This document shows, one piece after another, positions 25,177 to 33,605 of a stretch of DNA of 46,254 nt (position 1 is its first letter; each line of letters begins with the position of its first letter). The position numbers were made by a program, and so were the translations under genes. The DNA lies in assembly GCA_038897115.1 (NCBI GenBank), contig JAWAXC010000007.1:1-46254 (forward strand). The letters are read 5' to 3'. The DNA is from Sulfolobales archaeon. GTDB taxonomy: Archaea > Thermoproteota > Thermoprotei_A > Sulfolobales > AG1. Under the pieces are notes generated by a model. It made no database searches. It saw only the letters and a program-made list of their open reading frames with translations, and was not told the origin of the DNA.

Positions 25177-26409
25177 TTGCGTCTAGGCAGGTTGTTCCTG
25201 CTATACCTCTCTGTAGCTGTTGTGAGGGCTGCTAACGCTGTATTTATAGTATCAATAGCTCTAACATATCCGGAGATAGGCGCAGCTACGATAGGTCAGC
25301 TATTAGCTGTCTACTCAATAGTTGAGGCGCTATCTGGTTTTTTATGTGGGGTTATATATGAGATTCTAGGAGTAAGGATCTCTCTTCTAATTTCCTCAGC
25401 TGTGCTCACATTGTCTTATATGGCTATGAATAATGCATCTAAATTCTCAGATCTTTTCATATTCAATGCCCTCGCAGGACTATCTGCATCTATGATACTG
25501 GTTTCGTCCCTATCAGCTATAGCTGAGGGGACTATGGGGGTTGGCACTGCTAAGAGGATCTTTGGGGTCGGCGGTTTTGAGGCATCGAATCTAGGGGGAT
25601 ATGCTATTGGCTTTGCTCTAGCAGGTCTCCTAGAAATCCTGGGGATGTTGAGAGGGTTTATAGTGCCATCTATTCTAGCTTCTATAGCGGTTGTGACAAG
25701 CATATTTATAACACCTATTAGATCAGAGCTGAGGAGAGGTTATAGAATTTACCAAATTGAAAGGAGATCCCTCTTTCTAATCCCCATGTGGCTTGGGATG
25801 GCGTTAATACTTGGCGTAGGTTTTCTCTCACCAAAGATACTAAGTAGCCTGAAGCTAGGGGTCTCAATACCATTTCTAGCTAATATCTCTATTACCAGTA
25901 TATCTAGCAATTACATAGGTTCTCTTGAAAATATAGGAGCTAATCCTAGCATCGGTTTGTTATTGATACTAGCCCTTCTAGGCGTCTCTCTAGGCATTAT
26001 GGTGGGTAGTGGAATATCGGCGAAAATAGGTAAGGAGAGATCATTAGTGCTGGGCGCACTATCCTTTCCCGCAGCACTAATCACAATAGGCTTTACATAT
26101 GAAAACCTCTTATTATATCTACCATTAATAATAATTATAGCTATACCTGCCCTCTCAATCCCCCCAACACTTCTAGCTCTTCTAGCTGATTATACAGATG
26201 AAAGCAGGCAGAGGGGGCCCTCCTCAGGCATCTATGTAACGGTTCTTGGGATAGGTATAGGGGTGGGCGAGATTCTAGGTGGAATGATCTTTGACCTATA
26301 TGGGCTTAAAATATTGACATTCCTTCTAGCCCTATTCTTTATAATCCTATCATTACCAACGATAATATATGTTAATAGATCTATGAGAAGAAGATCTTCG
26401 ATCTTCTAG
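25177..26409 (+). CDS. Major facilitator superfamily transporter
   Basis: 410 residues with about twelve hydrophobic segments arranged in two halves joined by a charged loop near 180-200 (SELRRGYRIYQIERRS). LLAVYSIVEALSGFLCGVIYEILGVR in the first half is the usual MFS loop 2-3 region. Glycine-rich helices (VTVLGIGIGVGEILGGMIFDLYG) occupy the C-terminal half. The TTG start at 25177 is preceded by a strong GGAGGATAATAG. The substrate is unknown; divergence from pyk hints at a central-carbon metabolite, but this is inference. Confidence 0.82.
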   Translation: MRLGRLFLLYLSVAVVRAANAVFIVSIALTYPEIGAATIGQLLAVYSIVEALSGFLCGVIYEILGVRISLLISSAVLTLSYMAMNNASKFSDLFIFNALAGLSASMILVSSLSAIAEGTMGVGTAKRIFGVGGFEASNLGGYAIGFALAGLLEILGMLRGFIVPSILASIAVVTSIFITPIRSELRRGYRIYQIERRSLFLIPMWLGMALILGVGFLSPKILSSLKLGVSIPFLANISITSISSNYIGSLENIGANPSIGLLLILALLGVSLGIMVGSGISAKIGKERSLVLGALSFPAALITIGFTYENLLLYLPLIIIIAIPALSIPPTLLALLADYTDESRQRGPSSGIYVTVLGIGIGVGEILGGMIFDLYGLKILTFLLALFFIILSLPTIIYVNRSMRRRSSIF

Positions 26410-26453
26410 GATGGATTGTGTTTCTAATTAAAGCAGGTTTAGAAGCTTCAGGA

Positions 26454-26690
26454 TCATTTGATCTTCTCTATAACGATCTCTCTATCAGATACTCTATTTA
26501 CCACTTGGATTAACCCATATCTCAGAAATAGATCTATTGCCTCGTTAAGCTCCTTAACCTGGCTCTCTGAAGCATTTATTCTTATCCTCTCACCCTTTTT
26601 GACCTTCCTCAGACTTGATAGTATTGCTGCTACAACACCTCCACATCTTTTAGCCTCCTTCTCTAAATCAAGTACCCTGGCCTCTAGCAT
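26454..26690 (-). CDS. Hypothetical small protein (78 aa)
   Basis: I do not recognise a family. It is predicted helical at both ends with a basic centre (SSLRKVKKGERIRINASESQVKELNEAIDLFLRYGLIQVVNRVSDREIVIEKIK). The layout helix-helix-strand-strand recalls very small winged-helix proteins. It converges with the MFS gene (44-nt gap) and lies about 200 nt from the FAD oxidoreductase gene. Start ATG 26690. Confidence 0.5.
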   Translation of the reverse strand: MLEARVLDLEKEAKRCGGVVAAILSSLRKVKKGERIRINASESQVKELNEAIDLFLRYGLIQVVNRVSDREIVIEKIK

Positions 26691-26893
26691 ACTTCCTACC
26701 TAATTTCTATGGTGACTAGAATGCTTATATTGATATCCCTCAAATATATATTTGGCTTGCTATATAAATCTCTGGTGAAGAGGCCAAGGCGCTTCTGAAA
26801 GGTGATGTAGAGCTCCGGTCTGATCTCTGTATAGCTTATAATAATTTATAGCTCTACAGATCAAATTCCTAAGCAACATAATCTGTTAGATAC

Positions 26894-28045
26894 TCACATA
26901 ATAGGTGTATGTATCTCTCCACAACCCTCAATACCCCTTGTGCTTTTCATACTAAGAACCCTTATCTCAGGATCCACATTATCTCCCATAGCAAGCCTTG
27001 CCAGCTGGATCCCTAGATATGGTGATCTCATGGTTCCATATGTGCTTAATCCATACGCCAGGAAGAGGTTTCTATACCTCGAATCTCTACCTAGGAAGGG
27101 GAGATGATCCTGGGTTAGATCGCAGGAACCACTTATAATAGTTACAAGCCTTGCATTATCCGCACCAATAATCCTATCCATGAAATCATCCAACACCCTC
27201 TCTAGTATGGAGCTGCTTGGCGAAATATTATCGGGGTCTTCAAGAAACTCACATTGGCCATCACCTATTATTGCTCTCCTAGCTGTTTCAGGCACTATGT
27301 ATAGATGCGATACGTTATCATAGATCACCGGTATATCGCCTTCTAACCCAAGCTCTATCGCGTGACTTTGGCATAGTAGGAATACTTGCTGTGGTGATAG
27401 CCTCTCCCCAAAGCTCTTCATATATACGCGAGATGTATTTACACCAATGTTTAGAATAAAGATCTCTCCATATATATTACAATTGCTTTTAATAGATATA
27501 GTCCTTTCGATCCTATCCCCATCTGGCTTTAAATATGTATCGCCACATACCTCATATATAGATCCTCCTAGACCCTCTATTTCCTTGCGAAGTCCATACG
27601 ATATAGAGCCTATATCTAGAATACCATCATCTTCAGTATATATTCCCACCTCGTTATCTCTGATCTTCACTATATTCCATATACTCCTAACCTCATATGG
27701 ATCTAGGAGTTTATAGTTGATACCAACAGATCTATATATTGTTTCAAGTCTGCTAAGCACACGACCTCTGCTATTTATTGTTAAAACCCCCTTTCTTCTA
27801 AAATATATTTTATTGTGGTTTTTCTCAAGCTCCCTAATGATCCTTATGGATCTTTCTGCAAATAGTATATCAGCCCTTAAAACCAGCTGCCTCGTAATAA
27901 TACCAGTACTTCTTGAGCAGGATCCTGAGCAGAGGGTCTCTTTCTCAACTATAGCTACCCTATATCCTCTTCTAAGCATCTCAAGGGCTGTGAAGAGTCC
28001 TAAAAGCCCTCCACCAACTATTACCGCATCATATTTCATTTCCAT
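26894..28045 (-). CDS. FAD-dependent oxidoreductase of the DAO (glycine oxidase/GlpA-like) family
   Basis: 383 residues. The dinucleotide-binding motif VIVGGGLLGLFTALEMLRRGYRVAIVEK is at the N terminus, with a typical CSGSCSRSTGII segment after it; the C terminus has LPFLGRDSRYRNLFLAYGLSTYGTMRSPYLGIQLA, the second FAD-binding region. The family oxidises amino acids, N-methyl amino acids or glycerol phosphate using FAD. No signal peptide. The substrate cannot be assigned. It ends YGEIHTPIM-like and is a single gene divergent from the IMPase gene with a 104-nt shared promoter region. Confidence 0.82.
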   Translation of the reverse strand: MEMKYDAVIVGGGLLGLFTALEMLRRGYRVAIVEKETLCSGSCSRSTGIITRQLVLRADILFAERSIRIIRELEKNHNKIYFRRKGVLTINSRGRVLSRLETIYRSVGINYKLLDPYEVRSIWNIVKIRDNEVGIYTEDDGILDIGSISYGLRKEIEGLGGSIYEVCGDTYLKPDGDRIERTISIKSNCNIYGEIFILNIGVNTSRVYMKSFGERLSPQQVFLLCQSHAIELGLEGDIPVIYDNVSHLYIVPETARRAIIGDGQCEFLEDPDNISPSSSILERVLDDFMDRIIGADNARLVTIISGSCDLTQDHLPFLGRDSRYRNLFLAYGLSTYGTMRSPYLGIQLARLAMGDNVDPEIRVLSMKSTRGIEGCGEIHTPIM

Positions 28046-28149
28046 CTAAATATCAATATGCCTAGGTATTATATTAAGCTCCGATCTTTAATTGTTGATC
28101 AAGCATATTACTATTTATACTAGATATTAGAGCCCAGGTATCTCCATCT

Positions 28150-29004
28150 TTGGTGGCTTATATGGAGAGAAATGTGCCAGCTATGGATATTAAGGAGCTC
28201 TTTAGATTGCTAGTTAGAATTGCTATAGAGGCATCTAGATTTGCTAAGGAGAGAAGCGATGATCAGAGTATGTCTAGGGTTTTATCCAAAAACCCTGCAG
28301 GTGATATTACGCGGAGAATAGATCGTGAGGTTGAGGATCACGTATATCAAGCTATTAAGCAATCTGGGATCAATGCCTTAGTAATAACCGAAGAATCAGG
28401 CGTGCTAAATACCAGTAGGGAGAATCCAGAATATATAATCCTCCTCGATCCTCTTGATGGCTCTATAAATTATGTGGCAAACGTACCATACTGTAGTGTT
28501 AGTATAGCAGCACTCCCATATAAGGAGAATGCATCTATAGACGATATAGCGGTTGGAGTGGTATCAGAGATCTTTAGAGATAAATATTATAGCTTTATAA
28601 AGGGAGATGGCGCCTATATAGATAACGAACCAGCATCTAAATATATAGCGGATATCCGTGATGCGATCCTTGTATACTTCGAGGAGCCAGATCTGATTGG
28701 AAGGATACATAAAATCTGGTTAAAGCTAGGCAAGCCTAAAATAAGATCCTTGGGCTCTGCATCTCTAGATATAATCTATACATCCATTGGGAGATTTAAG
28801 GCTTTCATAGATCTCAGAGGAAGGTTGAGAAATGTTGATGTAGCTGCAGCAATAGGATTTGCAAGAGAAGTTGGGGCATATGTAACAGATGAGAGAGGTG
28901 GGCGTATAGAAATTCCTCTAAATAGATTATCGAATATAGGATCCATAGTTGTTACAAGAGATAGAGAGGTAATAGAGTTATTAAAATCACATATAGATCA
29001 TTGA
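28150..29004 (+). CDS. Inositol-monophosphatase-family phosphatase (IMPase/FBPase-like)
   Basis: 284 residues. Metal and catalytic motifs are in order: DITRRIDREVEDHV at 52-65, EES at 81-83, LLDPLDGSINYVANVPYC at 99-116, and DVAAAIGFAREVGAYVTDERGG at about 230-250. Archaeal members often hydrolyse both fructose 1,6-bisphosphate and inositol 1-phosphate, Mg-dependent. The TTG at 28150 is the longest start; ATG 28162 and 28183 are alternatives. It is followed after 6 nt by a short membrane-protein gene. Confidence 0.9.
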   Translation: MVAYMERNVPAMDIKELFRLLVRIAIEASRFAKERSDDQSMSRVLSKNPAGDITRRIDREVEDHVYQAIKQSGINALVITEESGVLNTSRENPEYIILLDPLDGSINYVANVPYCSVSIAALPYKENASIDDIAVGVVSEIFRDKYYSFIKGDGAYIDNEPASKYIADIRDAILVYFEEPDLIGRIHKIWLKLGKPKIRSLGSASLDIIYTSIGRFKAFIDLRGRLRNVDVAAAIGFAREVGAYVTDERGGRIEIPLNRLSNIGSIVVTRDREVIELLKSHIDH

Positions 29005-29010
29005 AAATCG

Positions 29011-29163
29011 GTGTATAAGTTGGAGAGCCCTGATCTTATCTGGACATCTATACTCGGAGTAATCCTGGGAGGACTGGCTCTAACATATCTAATACTGCTA
29101 TTGATTATCAAGCTTCATCTTGGGAGGAGAAGATCTCATAGCAAGAGCTCTTCCAATAGCTGA
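29011..29163 (+). CDS. Small single-pass membrane protein
   Basis: A 50-residue frame, GTG 29011 to TGA 29163: YKLESPDLIWTSILG, a hydrophobic helix (LGVILGGLALTYLILLLIIKL), then a basic serine-rich tail (RRRSHSKSSSNS). Predicted membrane insertion with the basic tail in the cytoplasm. It begins 7 nt after the IMPase stop, so co-translation is likely. Its end overlaps the 3' end of the opposing DUF99 gene by 66 nt. Function unknown. Confidence 0.55.
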   Translation: MYKLESPDLIWTSILGVILGGLALTYLILLLIIKLHLGRRRSHSKSSSNS

Positions 29164-29727
29164 TGCGATTACATCTGCATGTCTCAAGGGCTGTGGAAGT
29201 GGATGATAGGTTTGGTTATCAGCTATAAGCTTTAGACATATATCCCATTCTAACCCTATACACAGAATTCTTATATATCCTCTAGGTGTTGCAATTACTC
29301 TAGAGCTTTTATAAGATTTCTCTATAATATTATATCTATCAATATGGTTCTCAAAATGGCTTTCAAGGGCGGCTCTTATCCTTACGAGATCCAATGGATG
29401 GCTAAATATAACTATAATAGGTAGACCGATTTTCCTATTCAACCTCCAAGGATCATAGACCGAGAACCCTCCATATATAACGTTATCACAAATAATAGCC
29501 TCAAAACCTTTATCACTAAGCCTTATGGCTTCGTTATATATATCAACCAATAGATCTTCGATATATGGAGAGTCAACTAGAAGCATTTTAATAACAACCC
29601 CATAGATCCTAGACCTACGCCCAATAACACCTACAACCGGGGTATATCCTCTCAACGACTTATATTCAGGCAGGAAATATCCATCATCTACCGCCAGCAC
29701 TATACCCTCTTTAGAGAAGCTTATCAC
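29098..29727 (-). CDS. DUF99-family protein (endonuclease-V-like fold)
   Basis: 209 residues with the DUF99 pattern: EGIVLAVDDGYFLPE near the N terminus, YTPVVGVIGRRSRIYGVVIKMLLVD, AIICDNVIYGGFSVYD (matching the GxxxGGFNVxD signature), and GLPIIVIFSHPLDL. The family is archaea-wide and related in fold to endonuclease V; nuclease function is proposed but unproved. Conserved Asp residues are present here in the DDG and YD motifs. Start ATG 29727. Tail overlaps the small membrane gene on the other strand. Confidence 0.75.
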   Translation of the reverse strand: MISFSKEGIVLAVDDGYFLPEYKSLRGYTPVVGVIGRRSRIYGVVIKMLLVDSPYIEDLLVDIYNEAIRLSDKGFEAIICDNVIYGGFSVYDPWRLNRKIGLPIIVIFSHPLDLVRIRAALESHFENHIDRYNIIEKSYKSSRVIATPRGYIRILCIGLEWDICLKLIADNQTYHPLPQPLRHADVIASAIGRALAMRSSPPKMKLDNQ

Positions 29728-29866
29728 CCCATCTTCTCTTTAACAATTCCTTGTCGAGGTTCCATCTAAGTATAAAACCTACCATAAATATAGCGTTCAC
29801 GGGTGTGTCTTCTTTCTACACTTTTCAGCTGATTTCAAGAAAGATATAAAGCGATTTAGAGGATAG

Positions 29867-30114
29867 CTGACCTCCTCCCCTTTCAATTCTATAGTAGATC
29901 ACTGATCTCTCGCCTGGTTTAGCCCTGGGCCGGGTCTCCGGCCCATTACCCCTATCCCCTCTCGGGGCTATGGTTGCTAGCCCCTATCTCTCATAACCAT
30001 CATCTGAGGGCTAAGCTGTCATGCTTAATCACATCATCTAGCTATAGTACCTGCATCAAAAATTATAAGCATTCCGTCACCCCCGCCCTAAAGAGGCGAG
30101 GCTTTCAGTTGTAA
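29867..30114 (-). mobile_element. MITE-like relic of an IS200/IS605-type (TnpB) element, copy A
   Basis: About 248 bp, GC-rich and non-coding, clearly related along most of its length to 36914-37167. Read on the minus strand it begins TTACAACTGAAAGCCTCGCC, continues with a GC hairpin (GGGCGGGG), and ends AAAGGGGAGGAGGTCAG. These recall the subterminal-hairpin left and right ends of archaeal TnpB-only IS605 elements. An internal perfect hairpin GGGCCGG/CCGGCCC is at 29927-29944. There is no transposase frame. The family assignment is from memory of such ends, not from a search. Confidence 0.5.
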
Positions 30115-30152
30115 GAACGTCAGAGCGTGGATAATCGTTATACTAATAGATG

Positions 30153-30173
30153 AGATCATTGATAAAATGATCT
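30153..30173. repeat. Short inverted repeat
   Basis: AGATCATT and AATGATCT, 8-bp arms around GATAA, in the gap between relic copy A and the phosphoribosyltransferase gene. It is 115 nt upstream of that gene's ATG. No function can be assigned. Confidence 0.35.
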
Positions 30174-30287
30174 AGGGAGCCTCCATAGATGAGAAAGCGT
30201 AGGTTGAAATAGCATAACTATATTAGATATAGCTGGTAGATTGTTCTTTATACCTTGTTATGTTAATAGATATATGGGGGATTTAAT

Positions 30288-30875
30288 ATGGGATTTCTTG
30301 TCCTTAACTGGTCCGATATATCTAATGGCGCGATCGAGCTTACAAAGAAGATATCTGACAGCGGTTTTTTTCCTGACATGGTTATTGGTATCTTTCGAAA
30401 TGGCTGGATCTTGGCGAAGATCGTATCAGATCTTCTTGGAGTAGATGATGTTGGTGGGATAGGTATTAAGTTCTACAGAGGCATTGGTGAGACTAGAGAG
30501 AGGCCTCTCGTTACCTCTGGACCAACATTGTCTCCAAGGGAGAAGAGGGTTCTAATAGTTGATGATGTCTCAGATAGCGGTAGAACCTTACAAACAGCGA
30601 TAGAGCTTATAAAGCTATATGGGGCTAAAGAGGTTAGGACAGCAACCCTCTATGTGAAGCCCAGAACAATTCTATATCCAGACTATTACTATGCAGAGAC
30701 TACCGATTGGATCGTATTTCCATGGGAGTATGGTGAGACAATTAGAGAGATCTCTCTAAGGCTATATGGCAATCTAAATCCTGAGTCTCTATTAAAGGCT
30801 GCTGAAAGTGTTGGAATAAAGGATCGCGATCTACTTCAGGGCTTGATATATATAGAAAACGGTAAGAGAAGGTAG
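30288..30875 (+). CDS. Purine-type phosphoribosyltransferase
   Basis: 195 residues. FPDMVIGIFRNGWILAKIVSDLLGV is the first strand-helix unit, and RVLIVDDVSDSGRTLQTAIELIK (about 87-109) is the PRPP-binding loop motif with two acidic residues. DWIVFPWEYG is the aromatic base-binding region seen in Gpt/hypoxanthine-type enzymes, which salvage guanine, xanthine or hypoxanthine using PRPP in the cytoplasm. The exact base is not fixed by these motifs. Start ATG 30288 after GGGGGATTTAAT. It is isolated between relic elements. Confidence 0.87.
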   Translation: MGFLVLNWSDISNGAIELTKKISDSGFFPDMVIGIFRNGWILAKIVSDLLGVDDVGGIGIKFYRGIGETRERPLVTSGPTLSPREKRVLIVDDVSDSGRTLQTAIELIKLYGAKEVRTATLYVKPRTILYPDYYYAETTDWIVFPWEYGETIREISLRLYGNLNPESLLKAAESVGIKDRDLLQGLIYIENGKRR

Positions 30876-31273
30876 TAAGTCGTCTAAGCCCATTTGCTTT
30901 TTCCATATTCAGGCTCATCCACTGTTTTCTTTCCCTAGCCAGTCTACGGCTCCGGAGGGTCTCAATATCTTCATAGCCATTTACGGGCCAAGGCGCATAG
31001 CCTTGTCCCTAGTCAAAAACTTATCGGCTCATCTATATCATAAGAGATATAGTTTTCGATCCTTATATGCTACTCTGTTAAAGCAATACCGAGAAGCTAT
31101 AGTAGCTGGAAACCTTAAAGCTCGCTACTAAGCCAGCAGCTTCGCTACTCTTAAGTCTTAAAAACAAAAGAGATCTATACCATAATCGAGATAACCCCCT
31201 CTTCATCTTAAAGGCAAGGCTTTCAGCTACAACCTTTTTATATTCTAAGATTACGAATATTTGTTGGATAGAT
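30876..31273. other. Intergenic region with degenerate IS605-like end
   Basis: No gene. On the minus strand a short frame near 30928-30999 reads MAMKILRPSGAVDWLG then stops, possibly debris of a TnpB C terminus but too short to prove. CCAAGGCGCATAGCCTTG (about 30988-31006) forms a hairpin. At 31211-31232 AAAGGCAAGGCTTTCAGCTA resembles the outer end of relic copies A and B, suggesting a third decayed copy. The egsA promoter TTTTTATATTC is at about 31237-31247. Confidence 0.4.
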
Positions 31274-32338
31274 TTGCACAGACATTCGATGAGGCATCTA
31301 ATAGATCTTCCAAGGCTGATATTAATAGGATCTGGGATACGGTATGAGGTTGGTAGCAAAATAGAGGCTCTAGGCATAGGTAGGAAGATCCTTATTGTGA
31401 GTGGTTCTAAAGACACCAGGGTATATGCGAAAGAGGTTTCAGATATACTATCTGATAAAGGTTTTGATGTAGCATCTATCGATGTTAAGTCATCATCTAT
31501 AGAAGATGTTATAAGGGTAGTGGATGTCTCTAACGAGTTCAAGGCTAACGCGATCATAGGCCTTGGCGGTGGGAAAGCTATAGATGTAGCTAAATACGCT
31601 GCTAGACAGACTGGTAGAATATTCATAAGCTTTCCAACAGCACCATCGCATGATGGGATTGCATCGCCCTTCGCATCTATTAAGGGGATTGGCGAGGTAA
31701 AATCTGTAGAAGCTGTAACGCCCCTAGCTATATTCGTTGATCTTGATTATATGATTAGATCTCCGAGGAGATTGCTAATAGCAGGGGTGGGGGACTTGAT
31801 AGCTAAGTTCACAGCGGTACTGGATTGGAGGCTTGCCCATCTCCTTCATAATGAGTATTACGCCGAGTATGCAGCATCACTAGCTATACATAGTGCTAAA
31901 CATGTGATAAGCTCTTGGAGGAGGATCAAGAGCGCCTCTATAGATTCATATAGAATAGTTGTTGAAGGTCTAATTAGCAGCGGTGTGGCTATGTGTATTG
32001 CAGGCTCGACAAGACCTGCAAGCGGATCGGAGCATCTCTTTAGTCACGCCCTAGATCTTGTAGCTAACTACCCAGCTCTCCATGGCGAGCAGGTTGGGGT
32101 TGGAACAATTATGATGGCCTATCTACATGGGAAGAATTGGAGAAAAATAAGATATATACTTAAAGCACTCGGCGCCCCTACATCAGCTAAAGAGCTTGGC
32201 GTCTCAAGGGAGAAAATTATAGAGGCTCTCACAATAGCTCATAAGATTAGGCCTGAGAGATATACAATCTTGGGAAGGGATGGGCTCTCGAAAGAGGCTG
32301 CTGAGAATCTAGCGATTGCCACTAAGGTGATTGATTAG
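31274..32338 (+). CDS. egsA: sn-glycerol-1-phosphate dehydrogenase
   Basis: 354 residues. IIGLGGGKAIDVAKYAA is the NAD(P)-binding loop; ISFPTAPSHDGIASPFASI follows, then the zinc-ligand region: Asp in AGVGDLIAKFTAVLDW, His in GSEHLFSHAL and His in LHGEQVGVGTIM. The enzyme reduces dihydroxyacetone phosphate to sn-glycerol 1-phosphate, setting the stereochemistry of archaeal membrane lipids. It works together with the prenyl synthase encoded at 6.7 kb. TTG 31274 is the longest start; ATG 31289 (MRHLIDLPR) is close to the family start. It ends 3 nt from the opposing XerA gene. Confidence 0.95.
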   Translation: MHRHSMRHLIDLPRLILIGSGIRYEVGSKIEALGIGRKILIVSGSKDTRVYAKEVSDILSDKGFDVASIDVKSSSIEDVIRVVDVSNEFKANAIIGLGGGKAIDVAKYAARQTGRIFISFPTAPSHDGIASPFASIKGIGEVKSVEAVTPLAIFVDLDYMIRSPRRLLIAGVGDLIAKFTAVLDWRLAHLLHNEYYAEYAASLAIHSAKHVISSWRRIKSASIDSYRIVVEGLISSGVAMCIAGSTRPASGSEHLFSHALDLVANYPALHGEQVGVGTIMMAYLHGKNWRKIRYILKALGAPTSAKELGVSREKIIEALTIAHKIRPERYTILGRDGLSKEAAENLAIATKVID

Positions 32339-32341
32339 AAG

Positions 32342-33268
32342 CTAGATGGTTCTTCCCTCAGCAATTTCAGATCCGCTATAAACCCCAGAGATCGAATATA
32401 TCTTTAGGTATATATTCTTTATATCCTCCTTTACCATATGTAGATATATCTGGGTAGTCTTTATATCCTTATGCCCCAATATCCTTTGCAAAACTGGAAG
32501 GGGTAGACCCCTTTTAAGTGATTCGGTTGCAAATGTATGTCTCAGTATATGGGGCCTCACCCTCTTAGGATCTATACCAGCCCTCATAGCAAGGGTTTTA
32601 AGCCTCTTATATAGAGCGGTATATGTGATGGGAATAACCCTCTCATCCTCCGAAGATATAGATGGCTTCACAGCCTCTAACACTCTTTTAGAAAGATCCC
32701 CTATGAATACTACTCTCTCCTCACCATACTTAGCCCCCCTCACATAGATCTCCCTAGCTTCTAAGTCTATATCCCTCCATCTTAGAGAGAGGAGTTCAGA
32801 AGCTCTAAGACCTGTTTCCACGAGAAGAGATATTATTAAGAGATCTGTGGCATCTCGAGCAGCATTTAAAAGCTTAAAGATCTCCTGGGGCTTTAGAGTC
32901 TCTATAAGCCTCCTAGATCCCTTTTTAAATCCACCAACATTGATCTTTAGCCCTAACCATCTTATAAAAGATCTAATGAATAGCGAGTAGTAATAAAGAG
33001 TGGTTTCAGAGCCCTTCCCTCTAATGCTCTTATTAAAGCCTCTCTTAATCCTCTCTAATCTCCACCTCTGTATATCTCTCTCACTTAGCTCTGAAACCTT
33101 TTTATTACCAACTATAGATATAAAATCCTTTATAGCTGCCCTATAGCTTCTCACAGTCTTCTCACTAGCTCCTGAAGCTCTTAGTTGTAATAGGAATTCC
33201 TGCATCGCATCTTCTAACGAGCCTCTGAGAGTATCTTCGCTAGGCCCTATCAAGTCAAACTTTGTCAT
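32342..33268 (-). CDS. xerA: Tyrosine recombinase, XerA-like
   Basis: 308 residues: an N-terminal SAM-like core-binding domain (about 18-110) and a C-terminal catalytic domain with Arg155 (TGLRASELLSLRW), Lys near 180, HILRHTFAT (His240, Arg243), LGHKDIKTTQIYLH (His266, Tyr275). All six active-site residues appear intact. Archaeal XerA resolves chromosome dimers at a dif site, and integrases of mobile elements are similar. There is no tRNA gene or element next to it, and size and context favour the chromosomal enzyme. I saw no convincing dif site nearby. Start ATG 33268. Confidence 0.9.
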   Translation of the reverse strand: MTKFDLIGPSEDTLRGSLEDAMQEFLLQLRASGASEKTVRSYRAAIKDFISIVGNKKVSELSERDIQRWRLERIKRGFNKSIRGKGSETTLYYYSLFIRSFIRWLGLKINVGGFKKGSRRLIETLKPQEIFKLLNAARDATDLLIISLLVETGLRASELLSLRWRDIDLEAREIYVRGAKYGEERVVFIGDLSKRVLEAVKPSISSEDERVIPITYTALYKRLKTLAMRAGIDPKRVRPHILRHTFATESLKRGLPLPVLQRILGHKDIKTTQIYLHMVKEDIKNIYLKIYSISGVYSGSEIAEGRTI

Positions 33269-33350
33269 ATATTATCCGAAATATTTACTAGATAGAGATC
33301 TAGGGATAAAAAAGTGTATGGGATATCACGTAAGTACTAGCCGGTTATAT

Positions 33351-33524
33351 CTATGCTGGTGCGTAGACCCCTCTCTCTAGTCTCTTTACAAGACCCTTCT
33401 TAAGGAGTCTGTTGAGGGCTCCCCTTACTGTATTATAGTTAAGCCCTGTAGACTGGCTTATCTCTTTAGGAGAAGCCTTTCCCTTGCTCTTTAGAACGTT
33501 TATCACCTTCTCGGTGCTGCTCAT
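33351..33524 (-). CDS. Small winged-helix (MarR/TrmB-like) protein
   Basis: 57 residues from the ATG at 33524, chosen because GGTGAGAT precedes it by 5 nt (GTG 33533 adds three residues). STEKVINVLKSKGKASPKEISQSTGLNYNTVRGALNRLLKKGLVKRLERGVYAPA is a bare winged helix: helix, helix-turn-helix, then a two-strand wing. Proteins of this size in archaea are probable transcription factors; its target is unknown. It lies 80 nt upstream of xerA on the same strand. Confidence 0.72.
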   Translation of the reverse strand: MSSTEKVINVLKSKGKASPKEISQSTGLNYNTVRGALNRLLKKGLVKRLERGVYAPA

Positions 33525-33605
33525 ATATCTCACCTAGATCTGATCTTGATTCTGGGTTAATAAGCGTTACGCTAATTACAACTAAAGGATTTATTATTTG
33601 GTATG

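Noticed and set aside
31078-31626. 182-codon minus-strand open frame upstream of and within egsA
   Set aside because: Mostly antisense to egsA; the part outside egsA (31078-31273) lacks recognisable domains and partly overlaps relic sequence.
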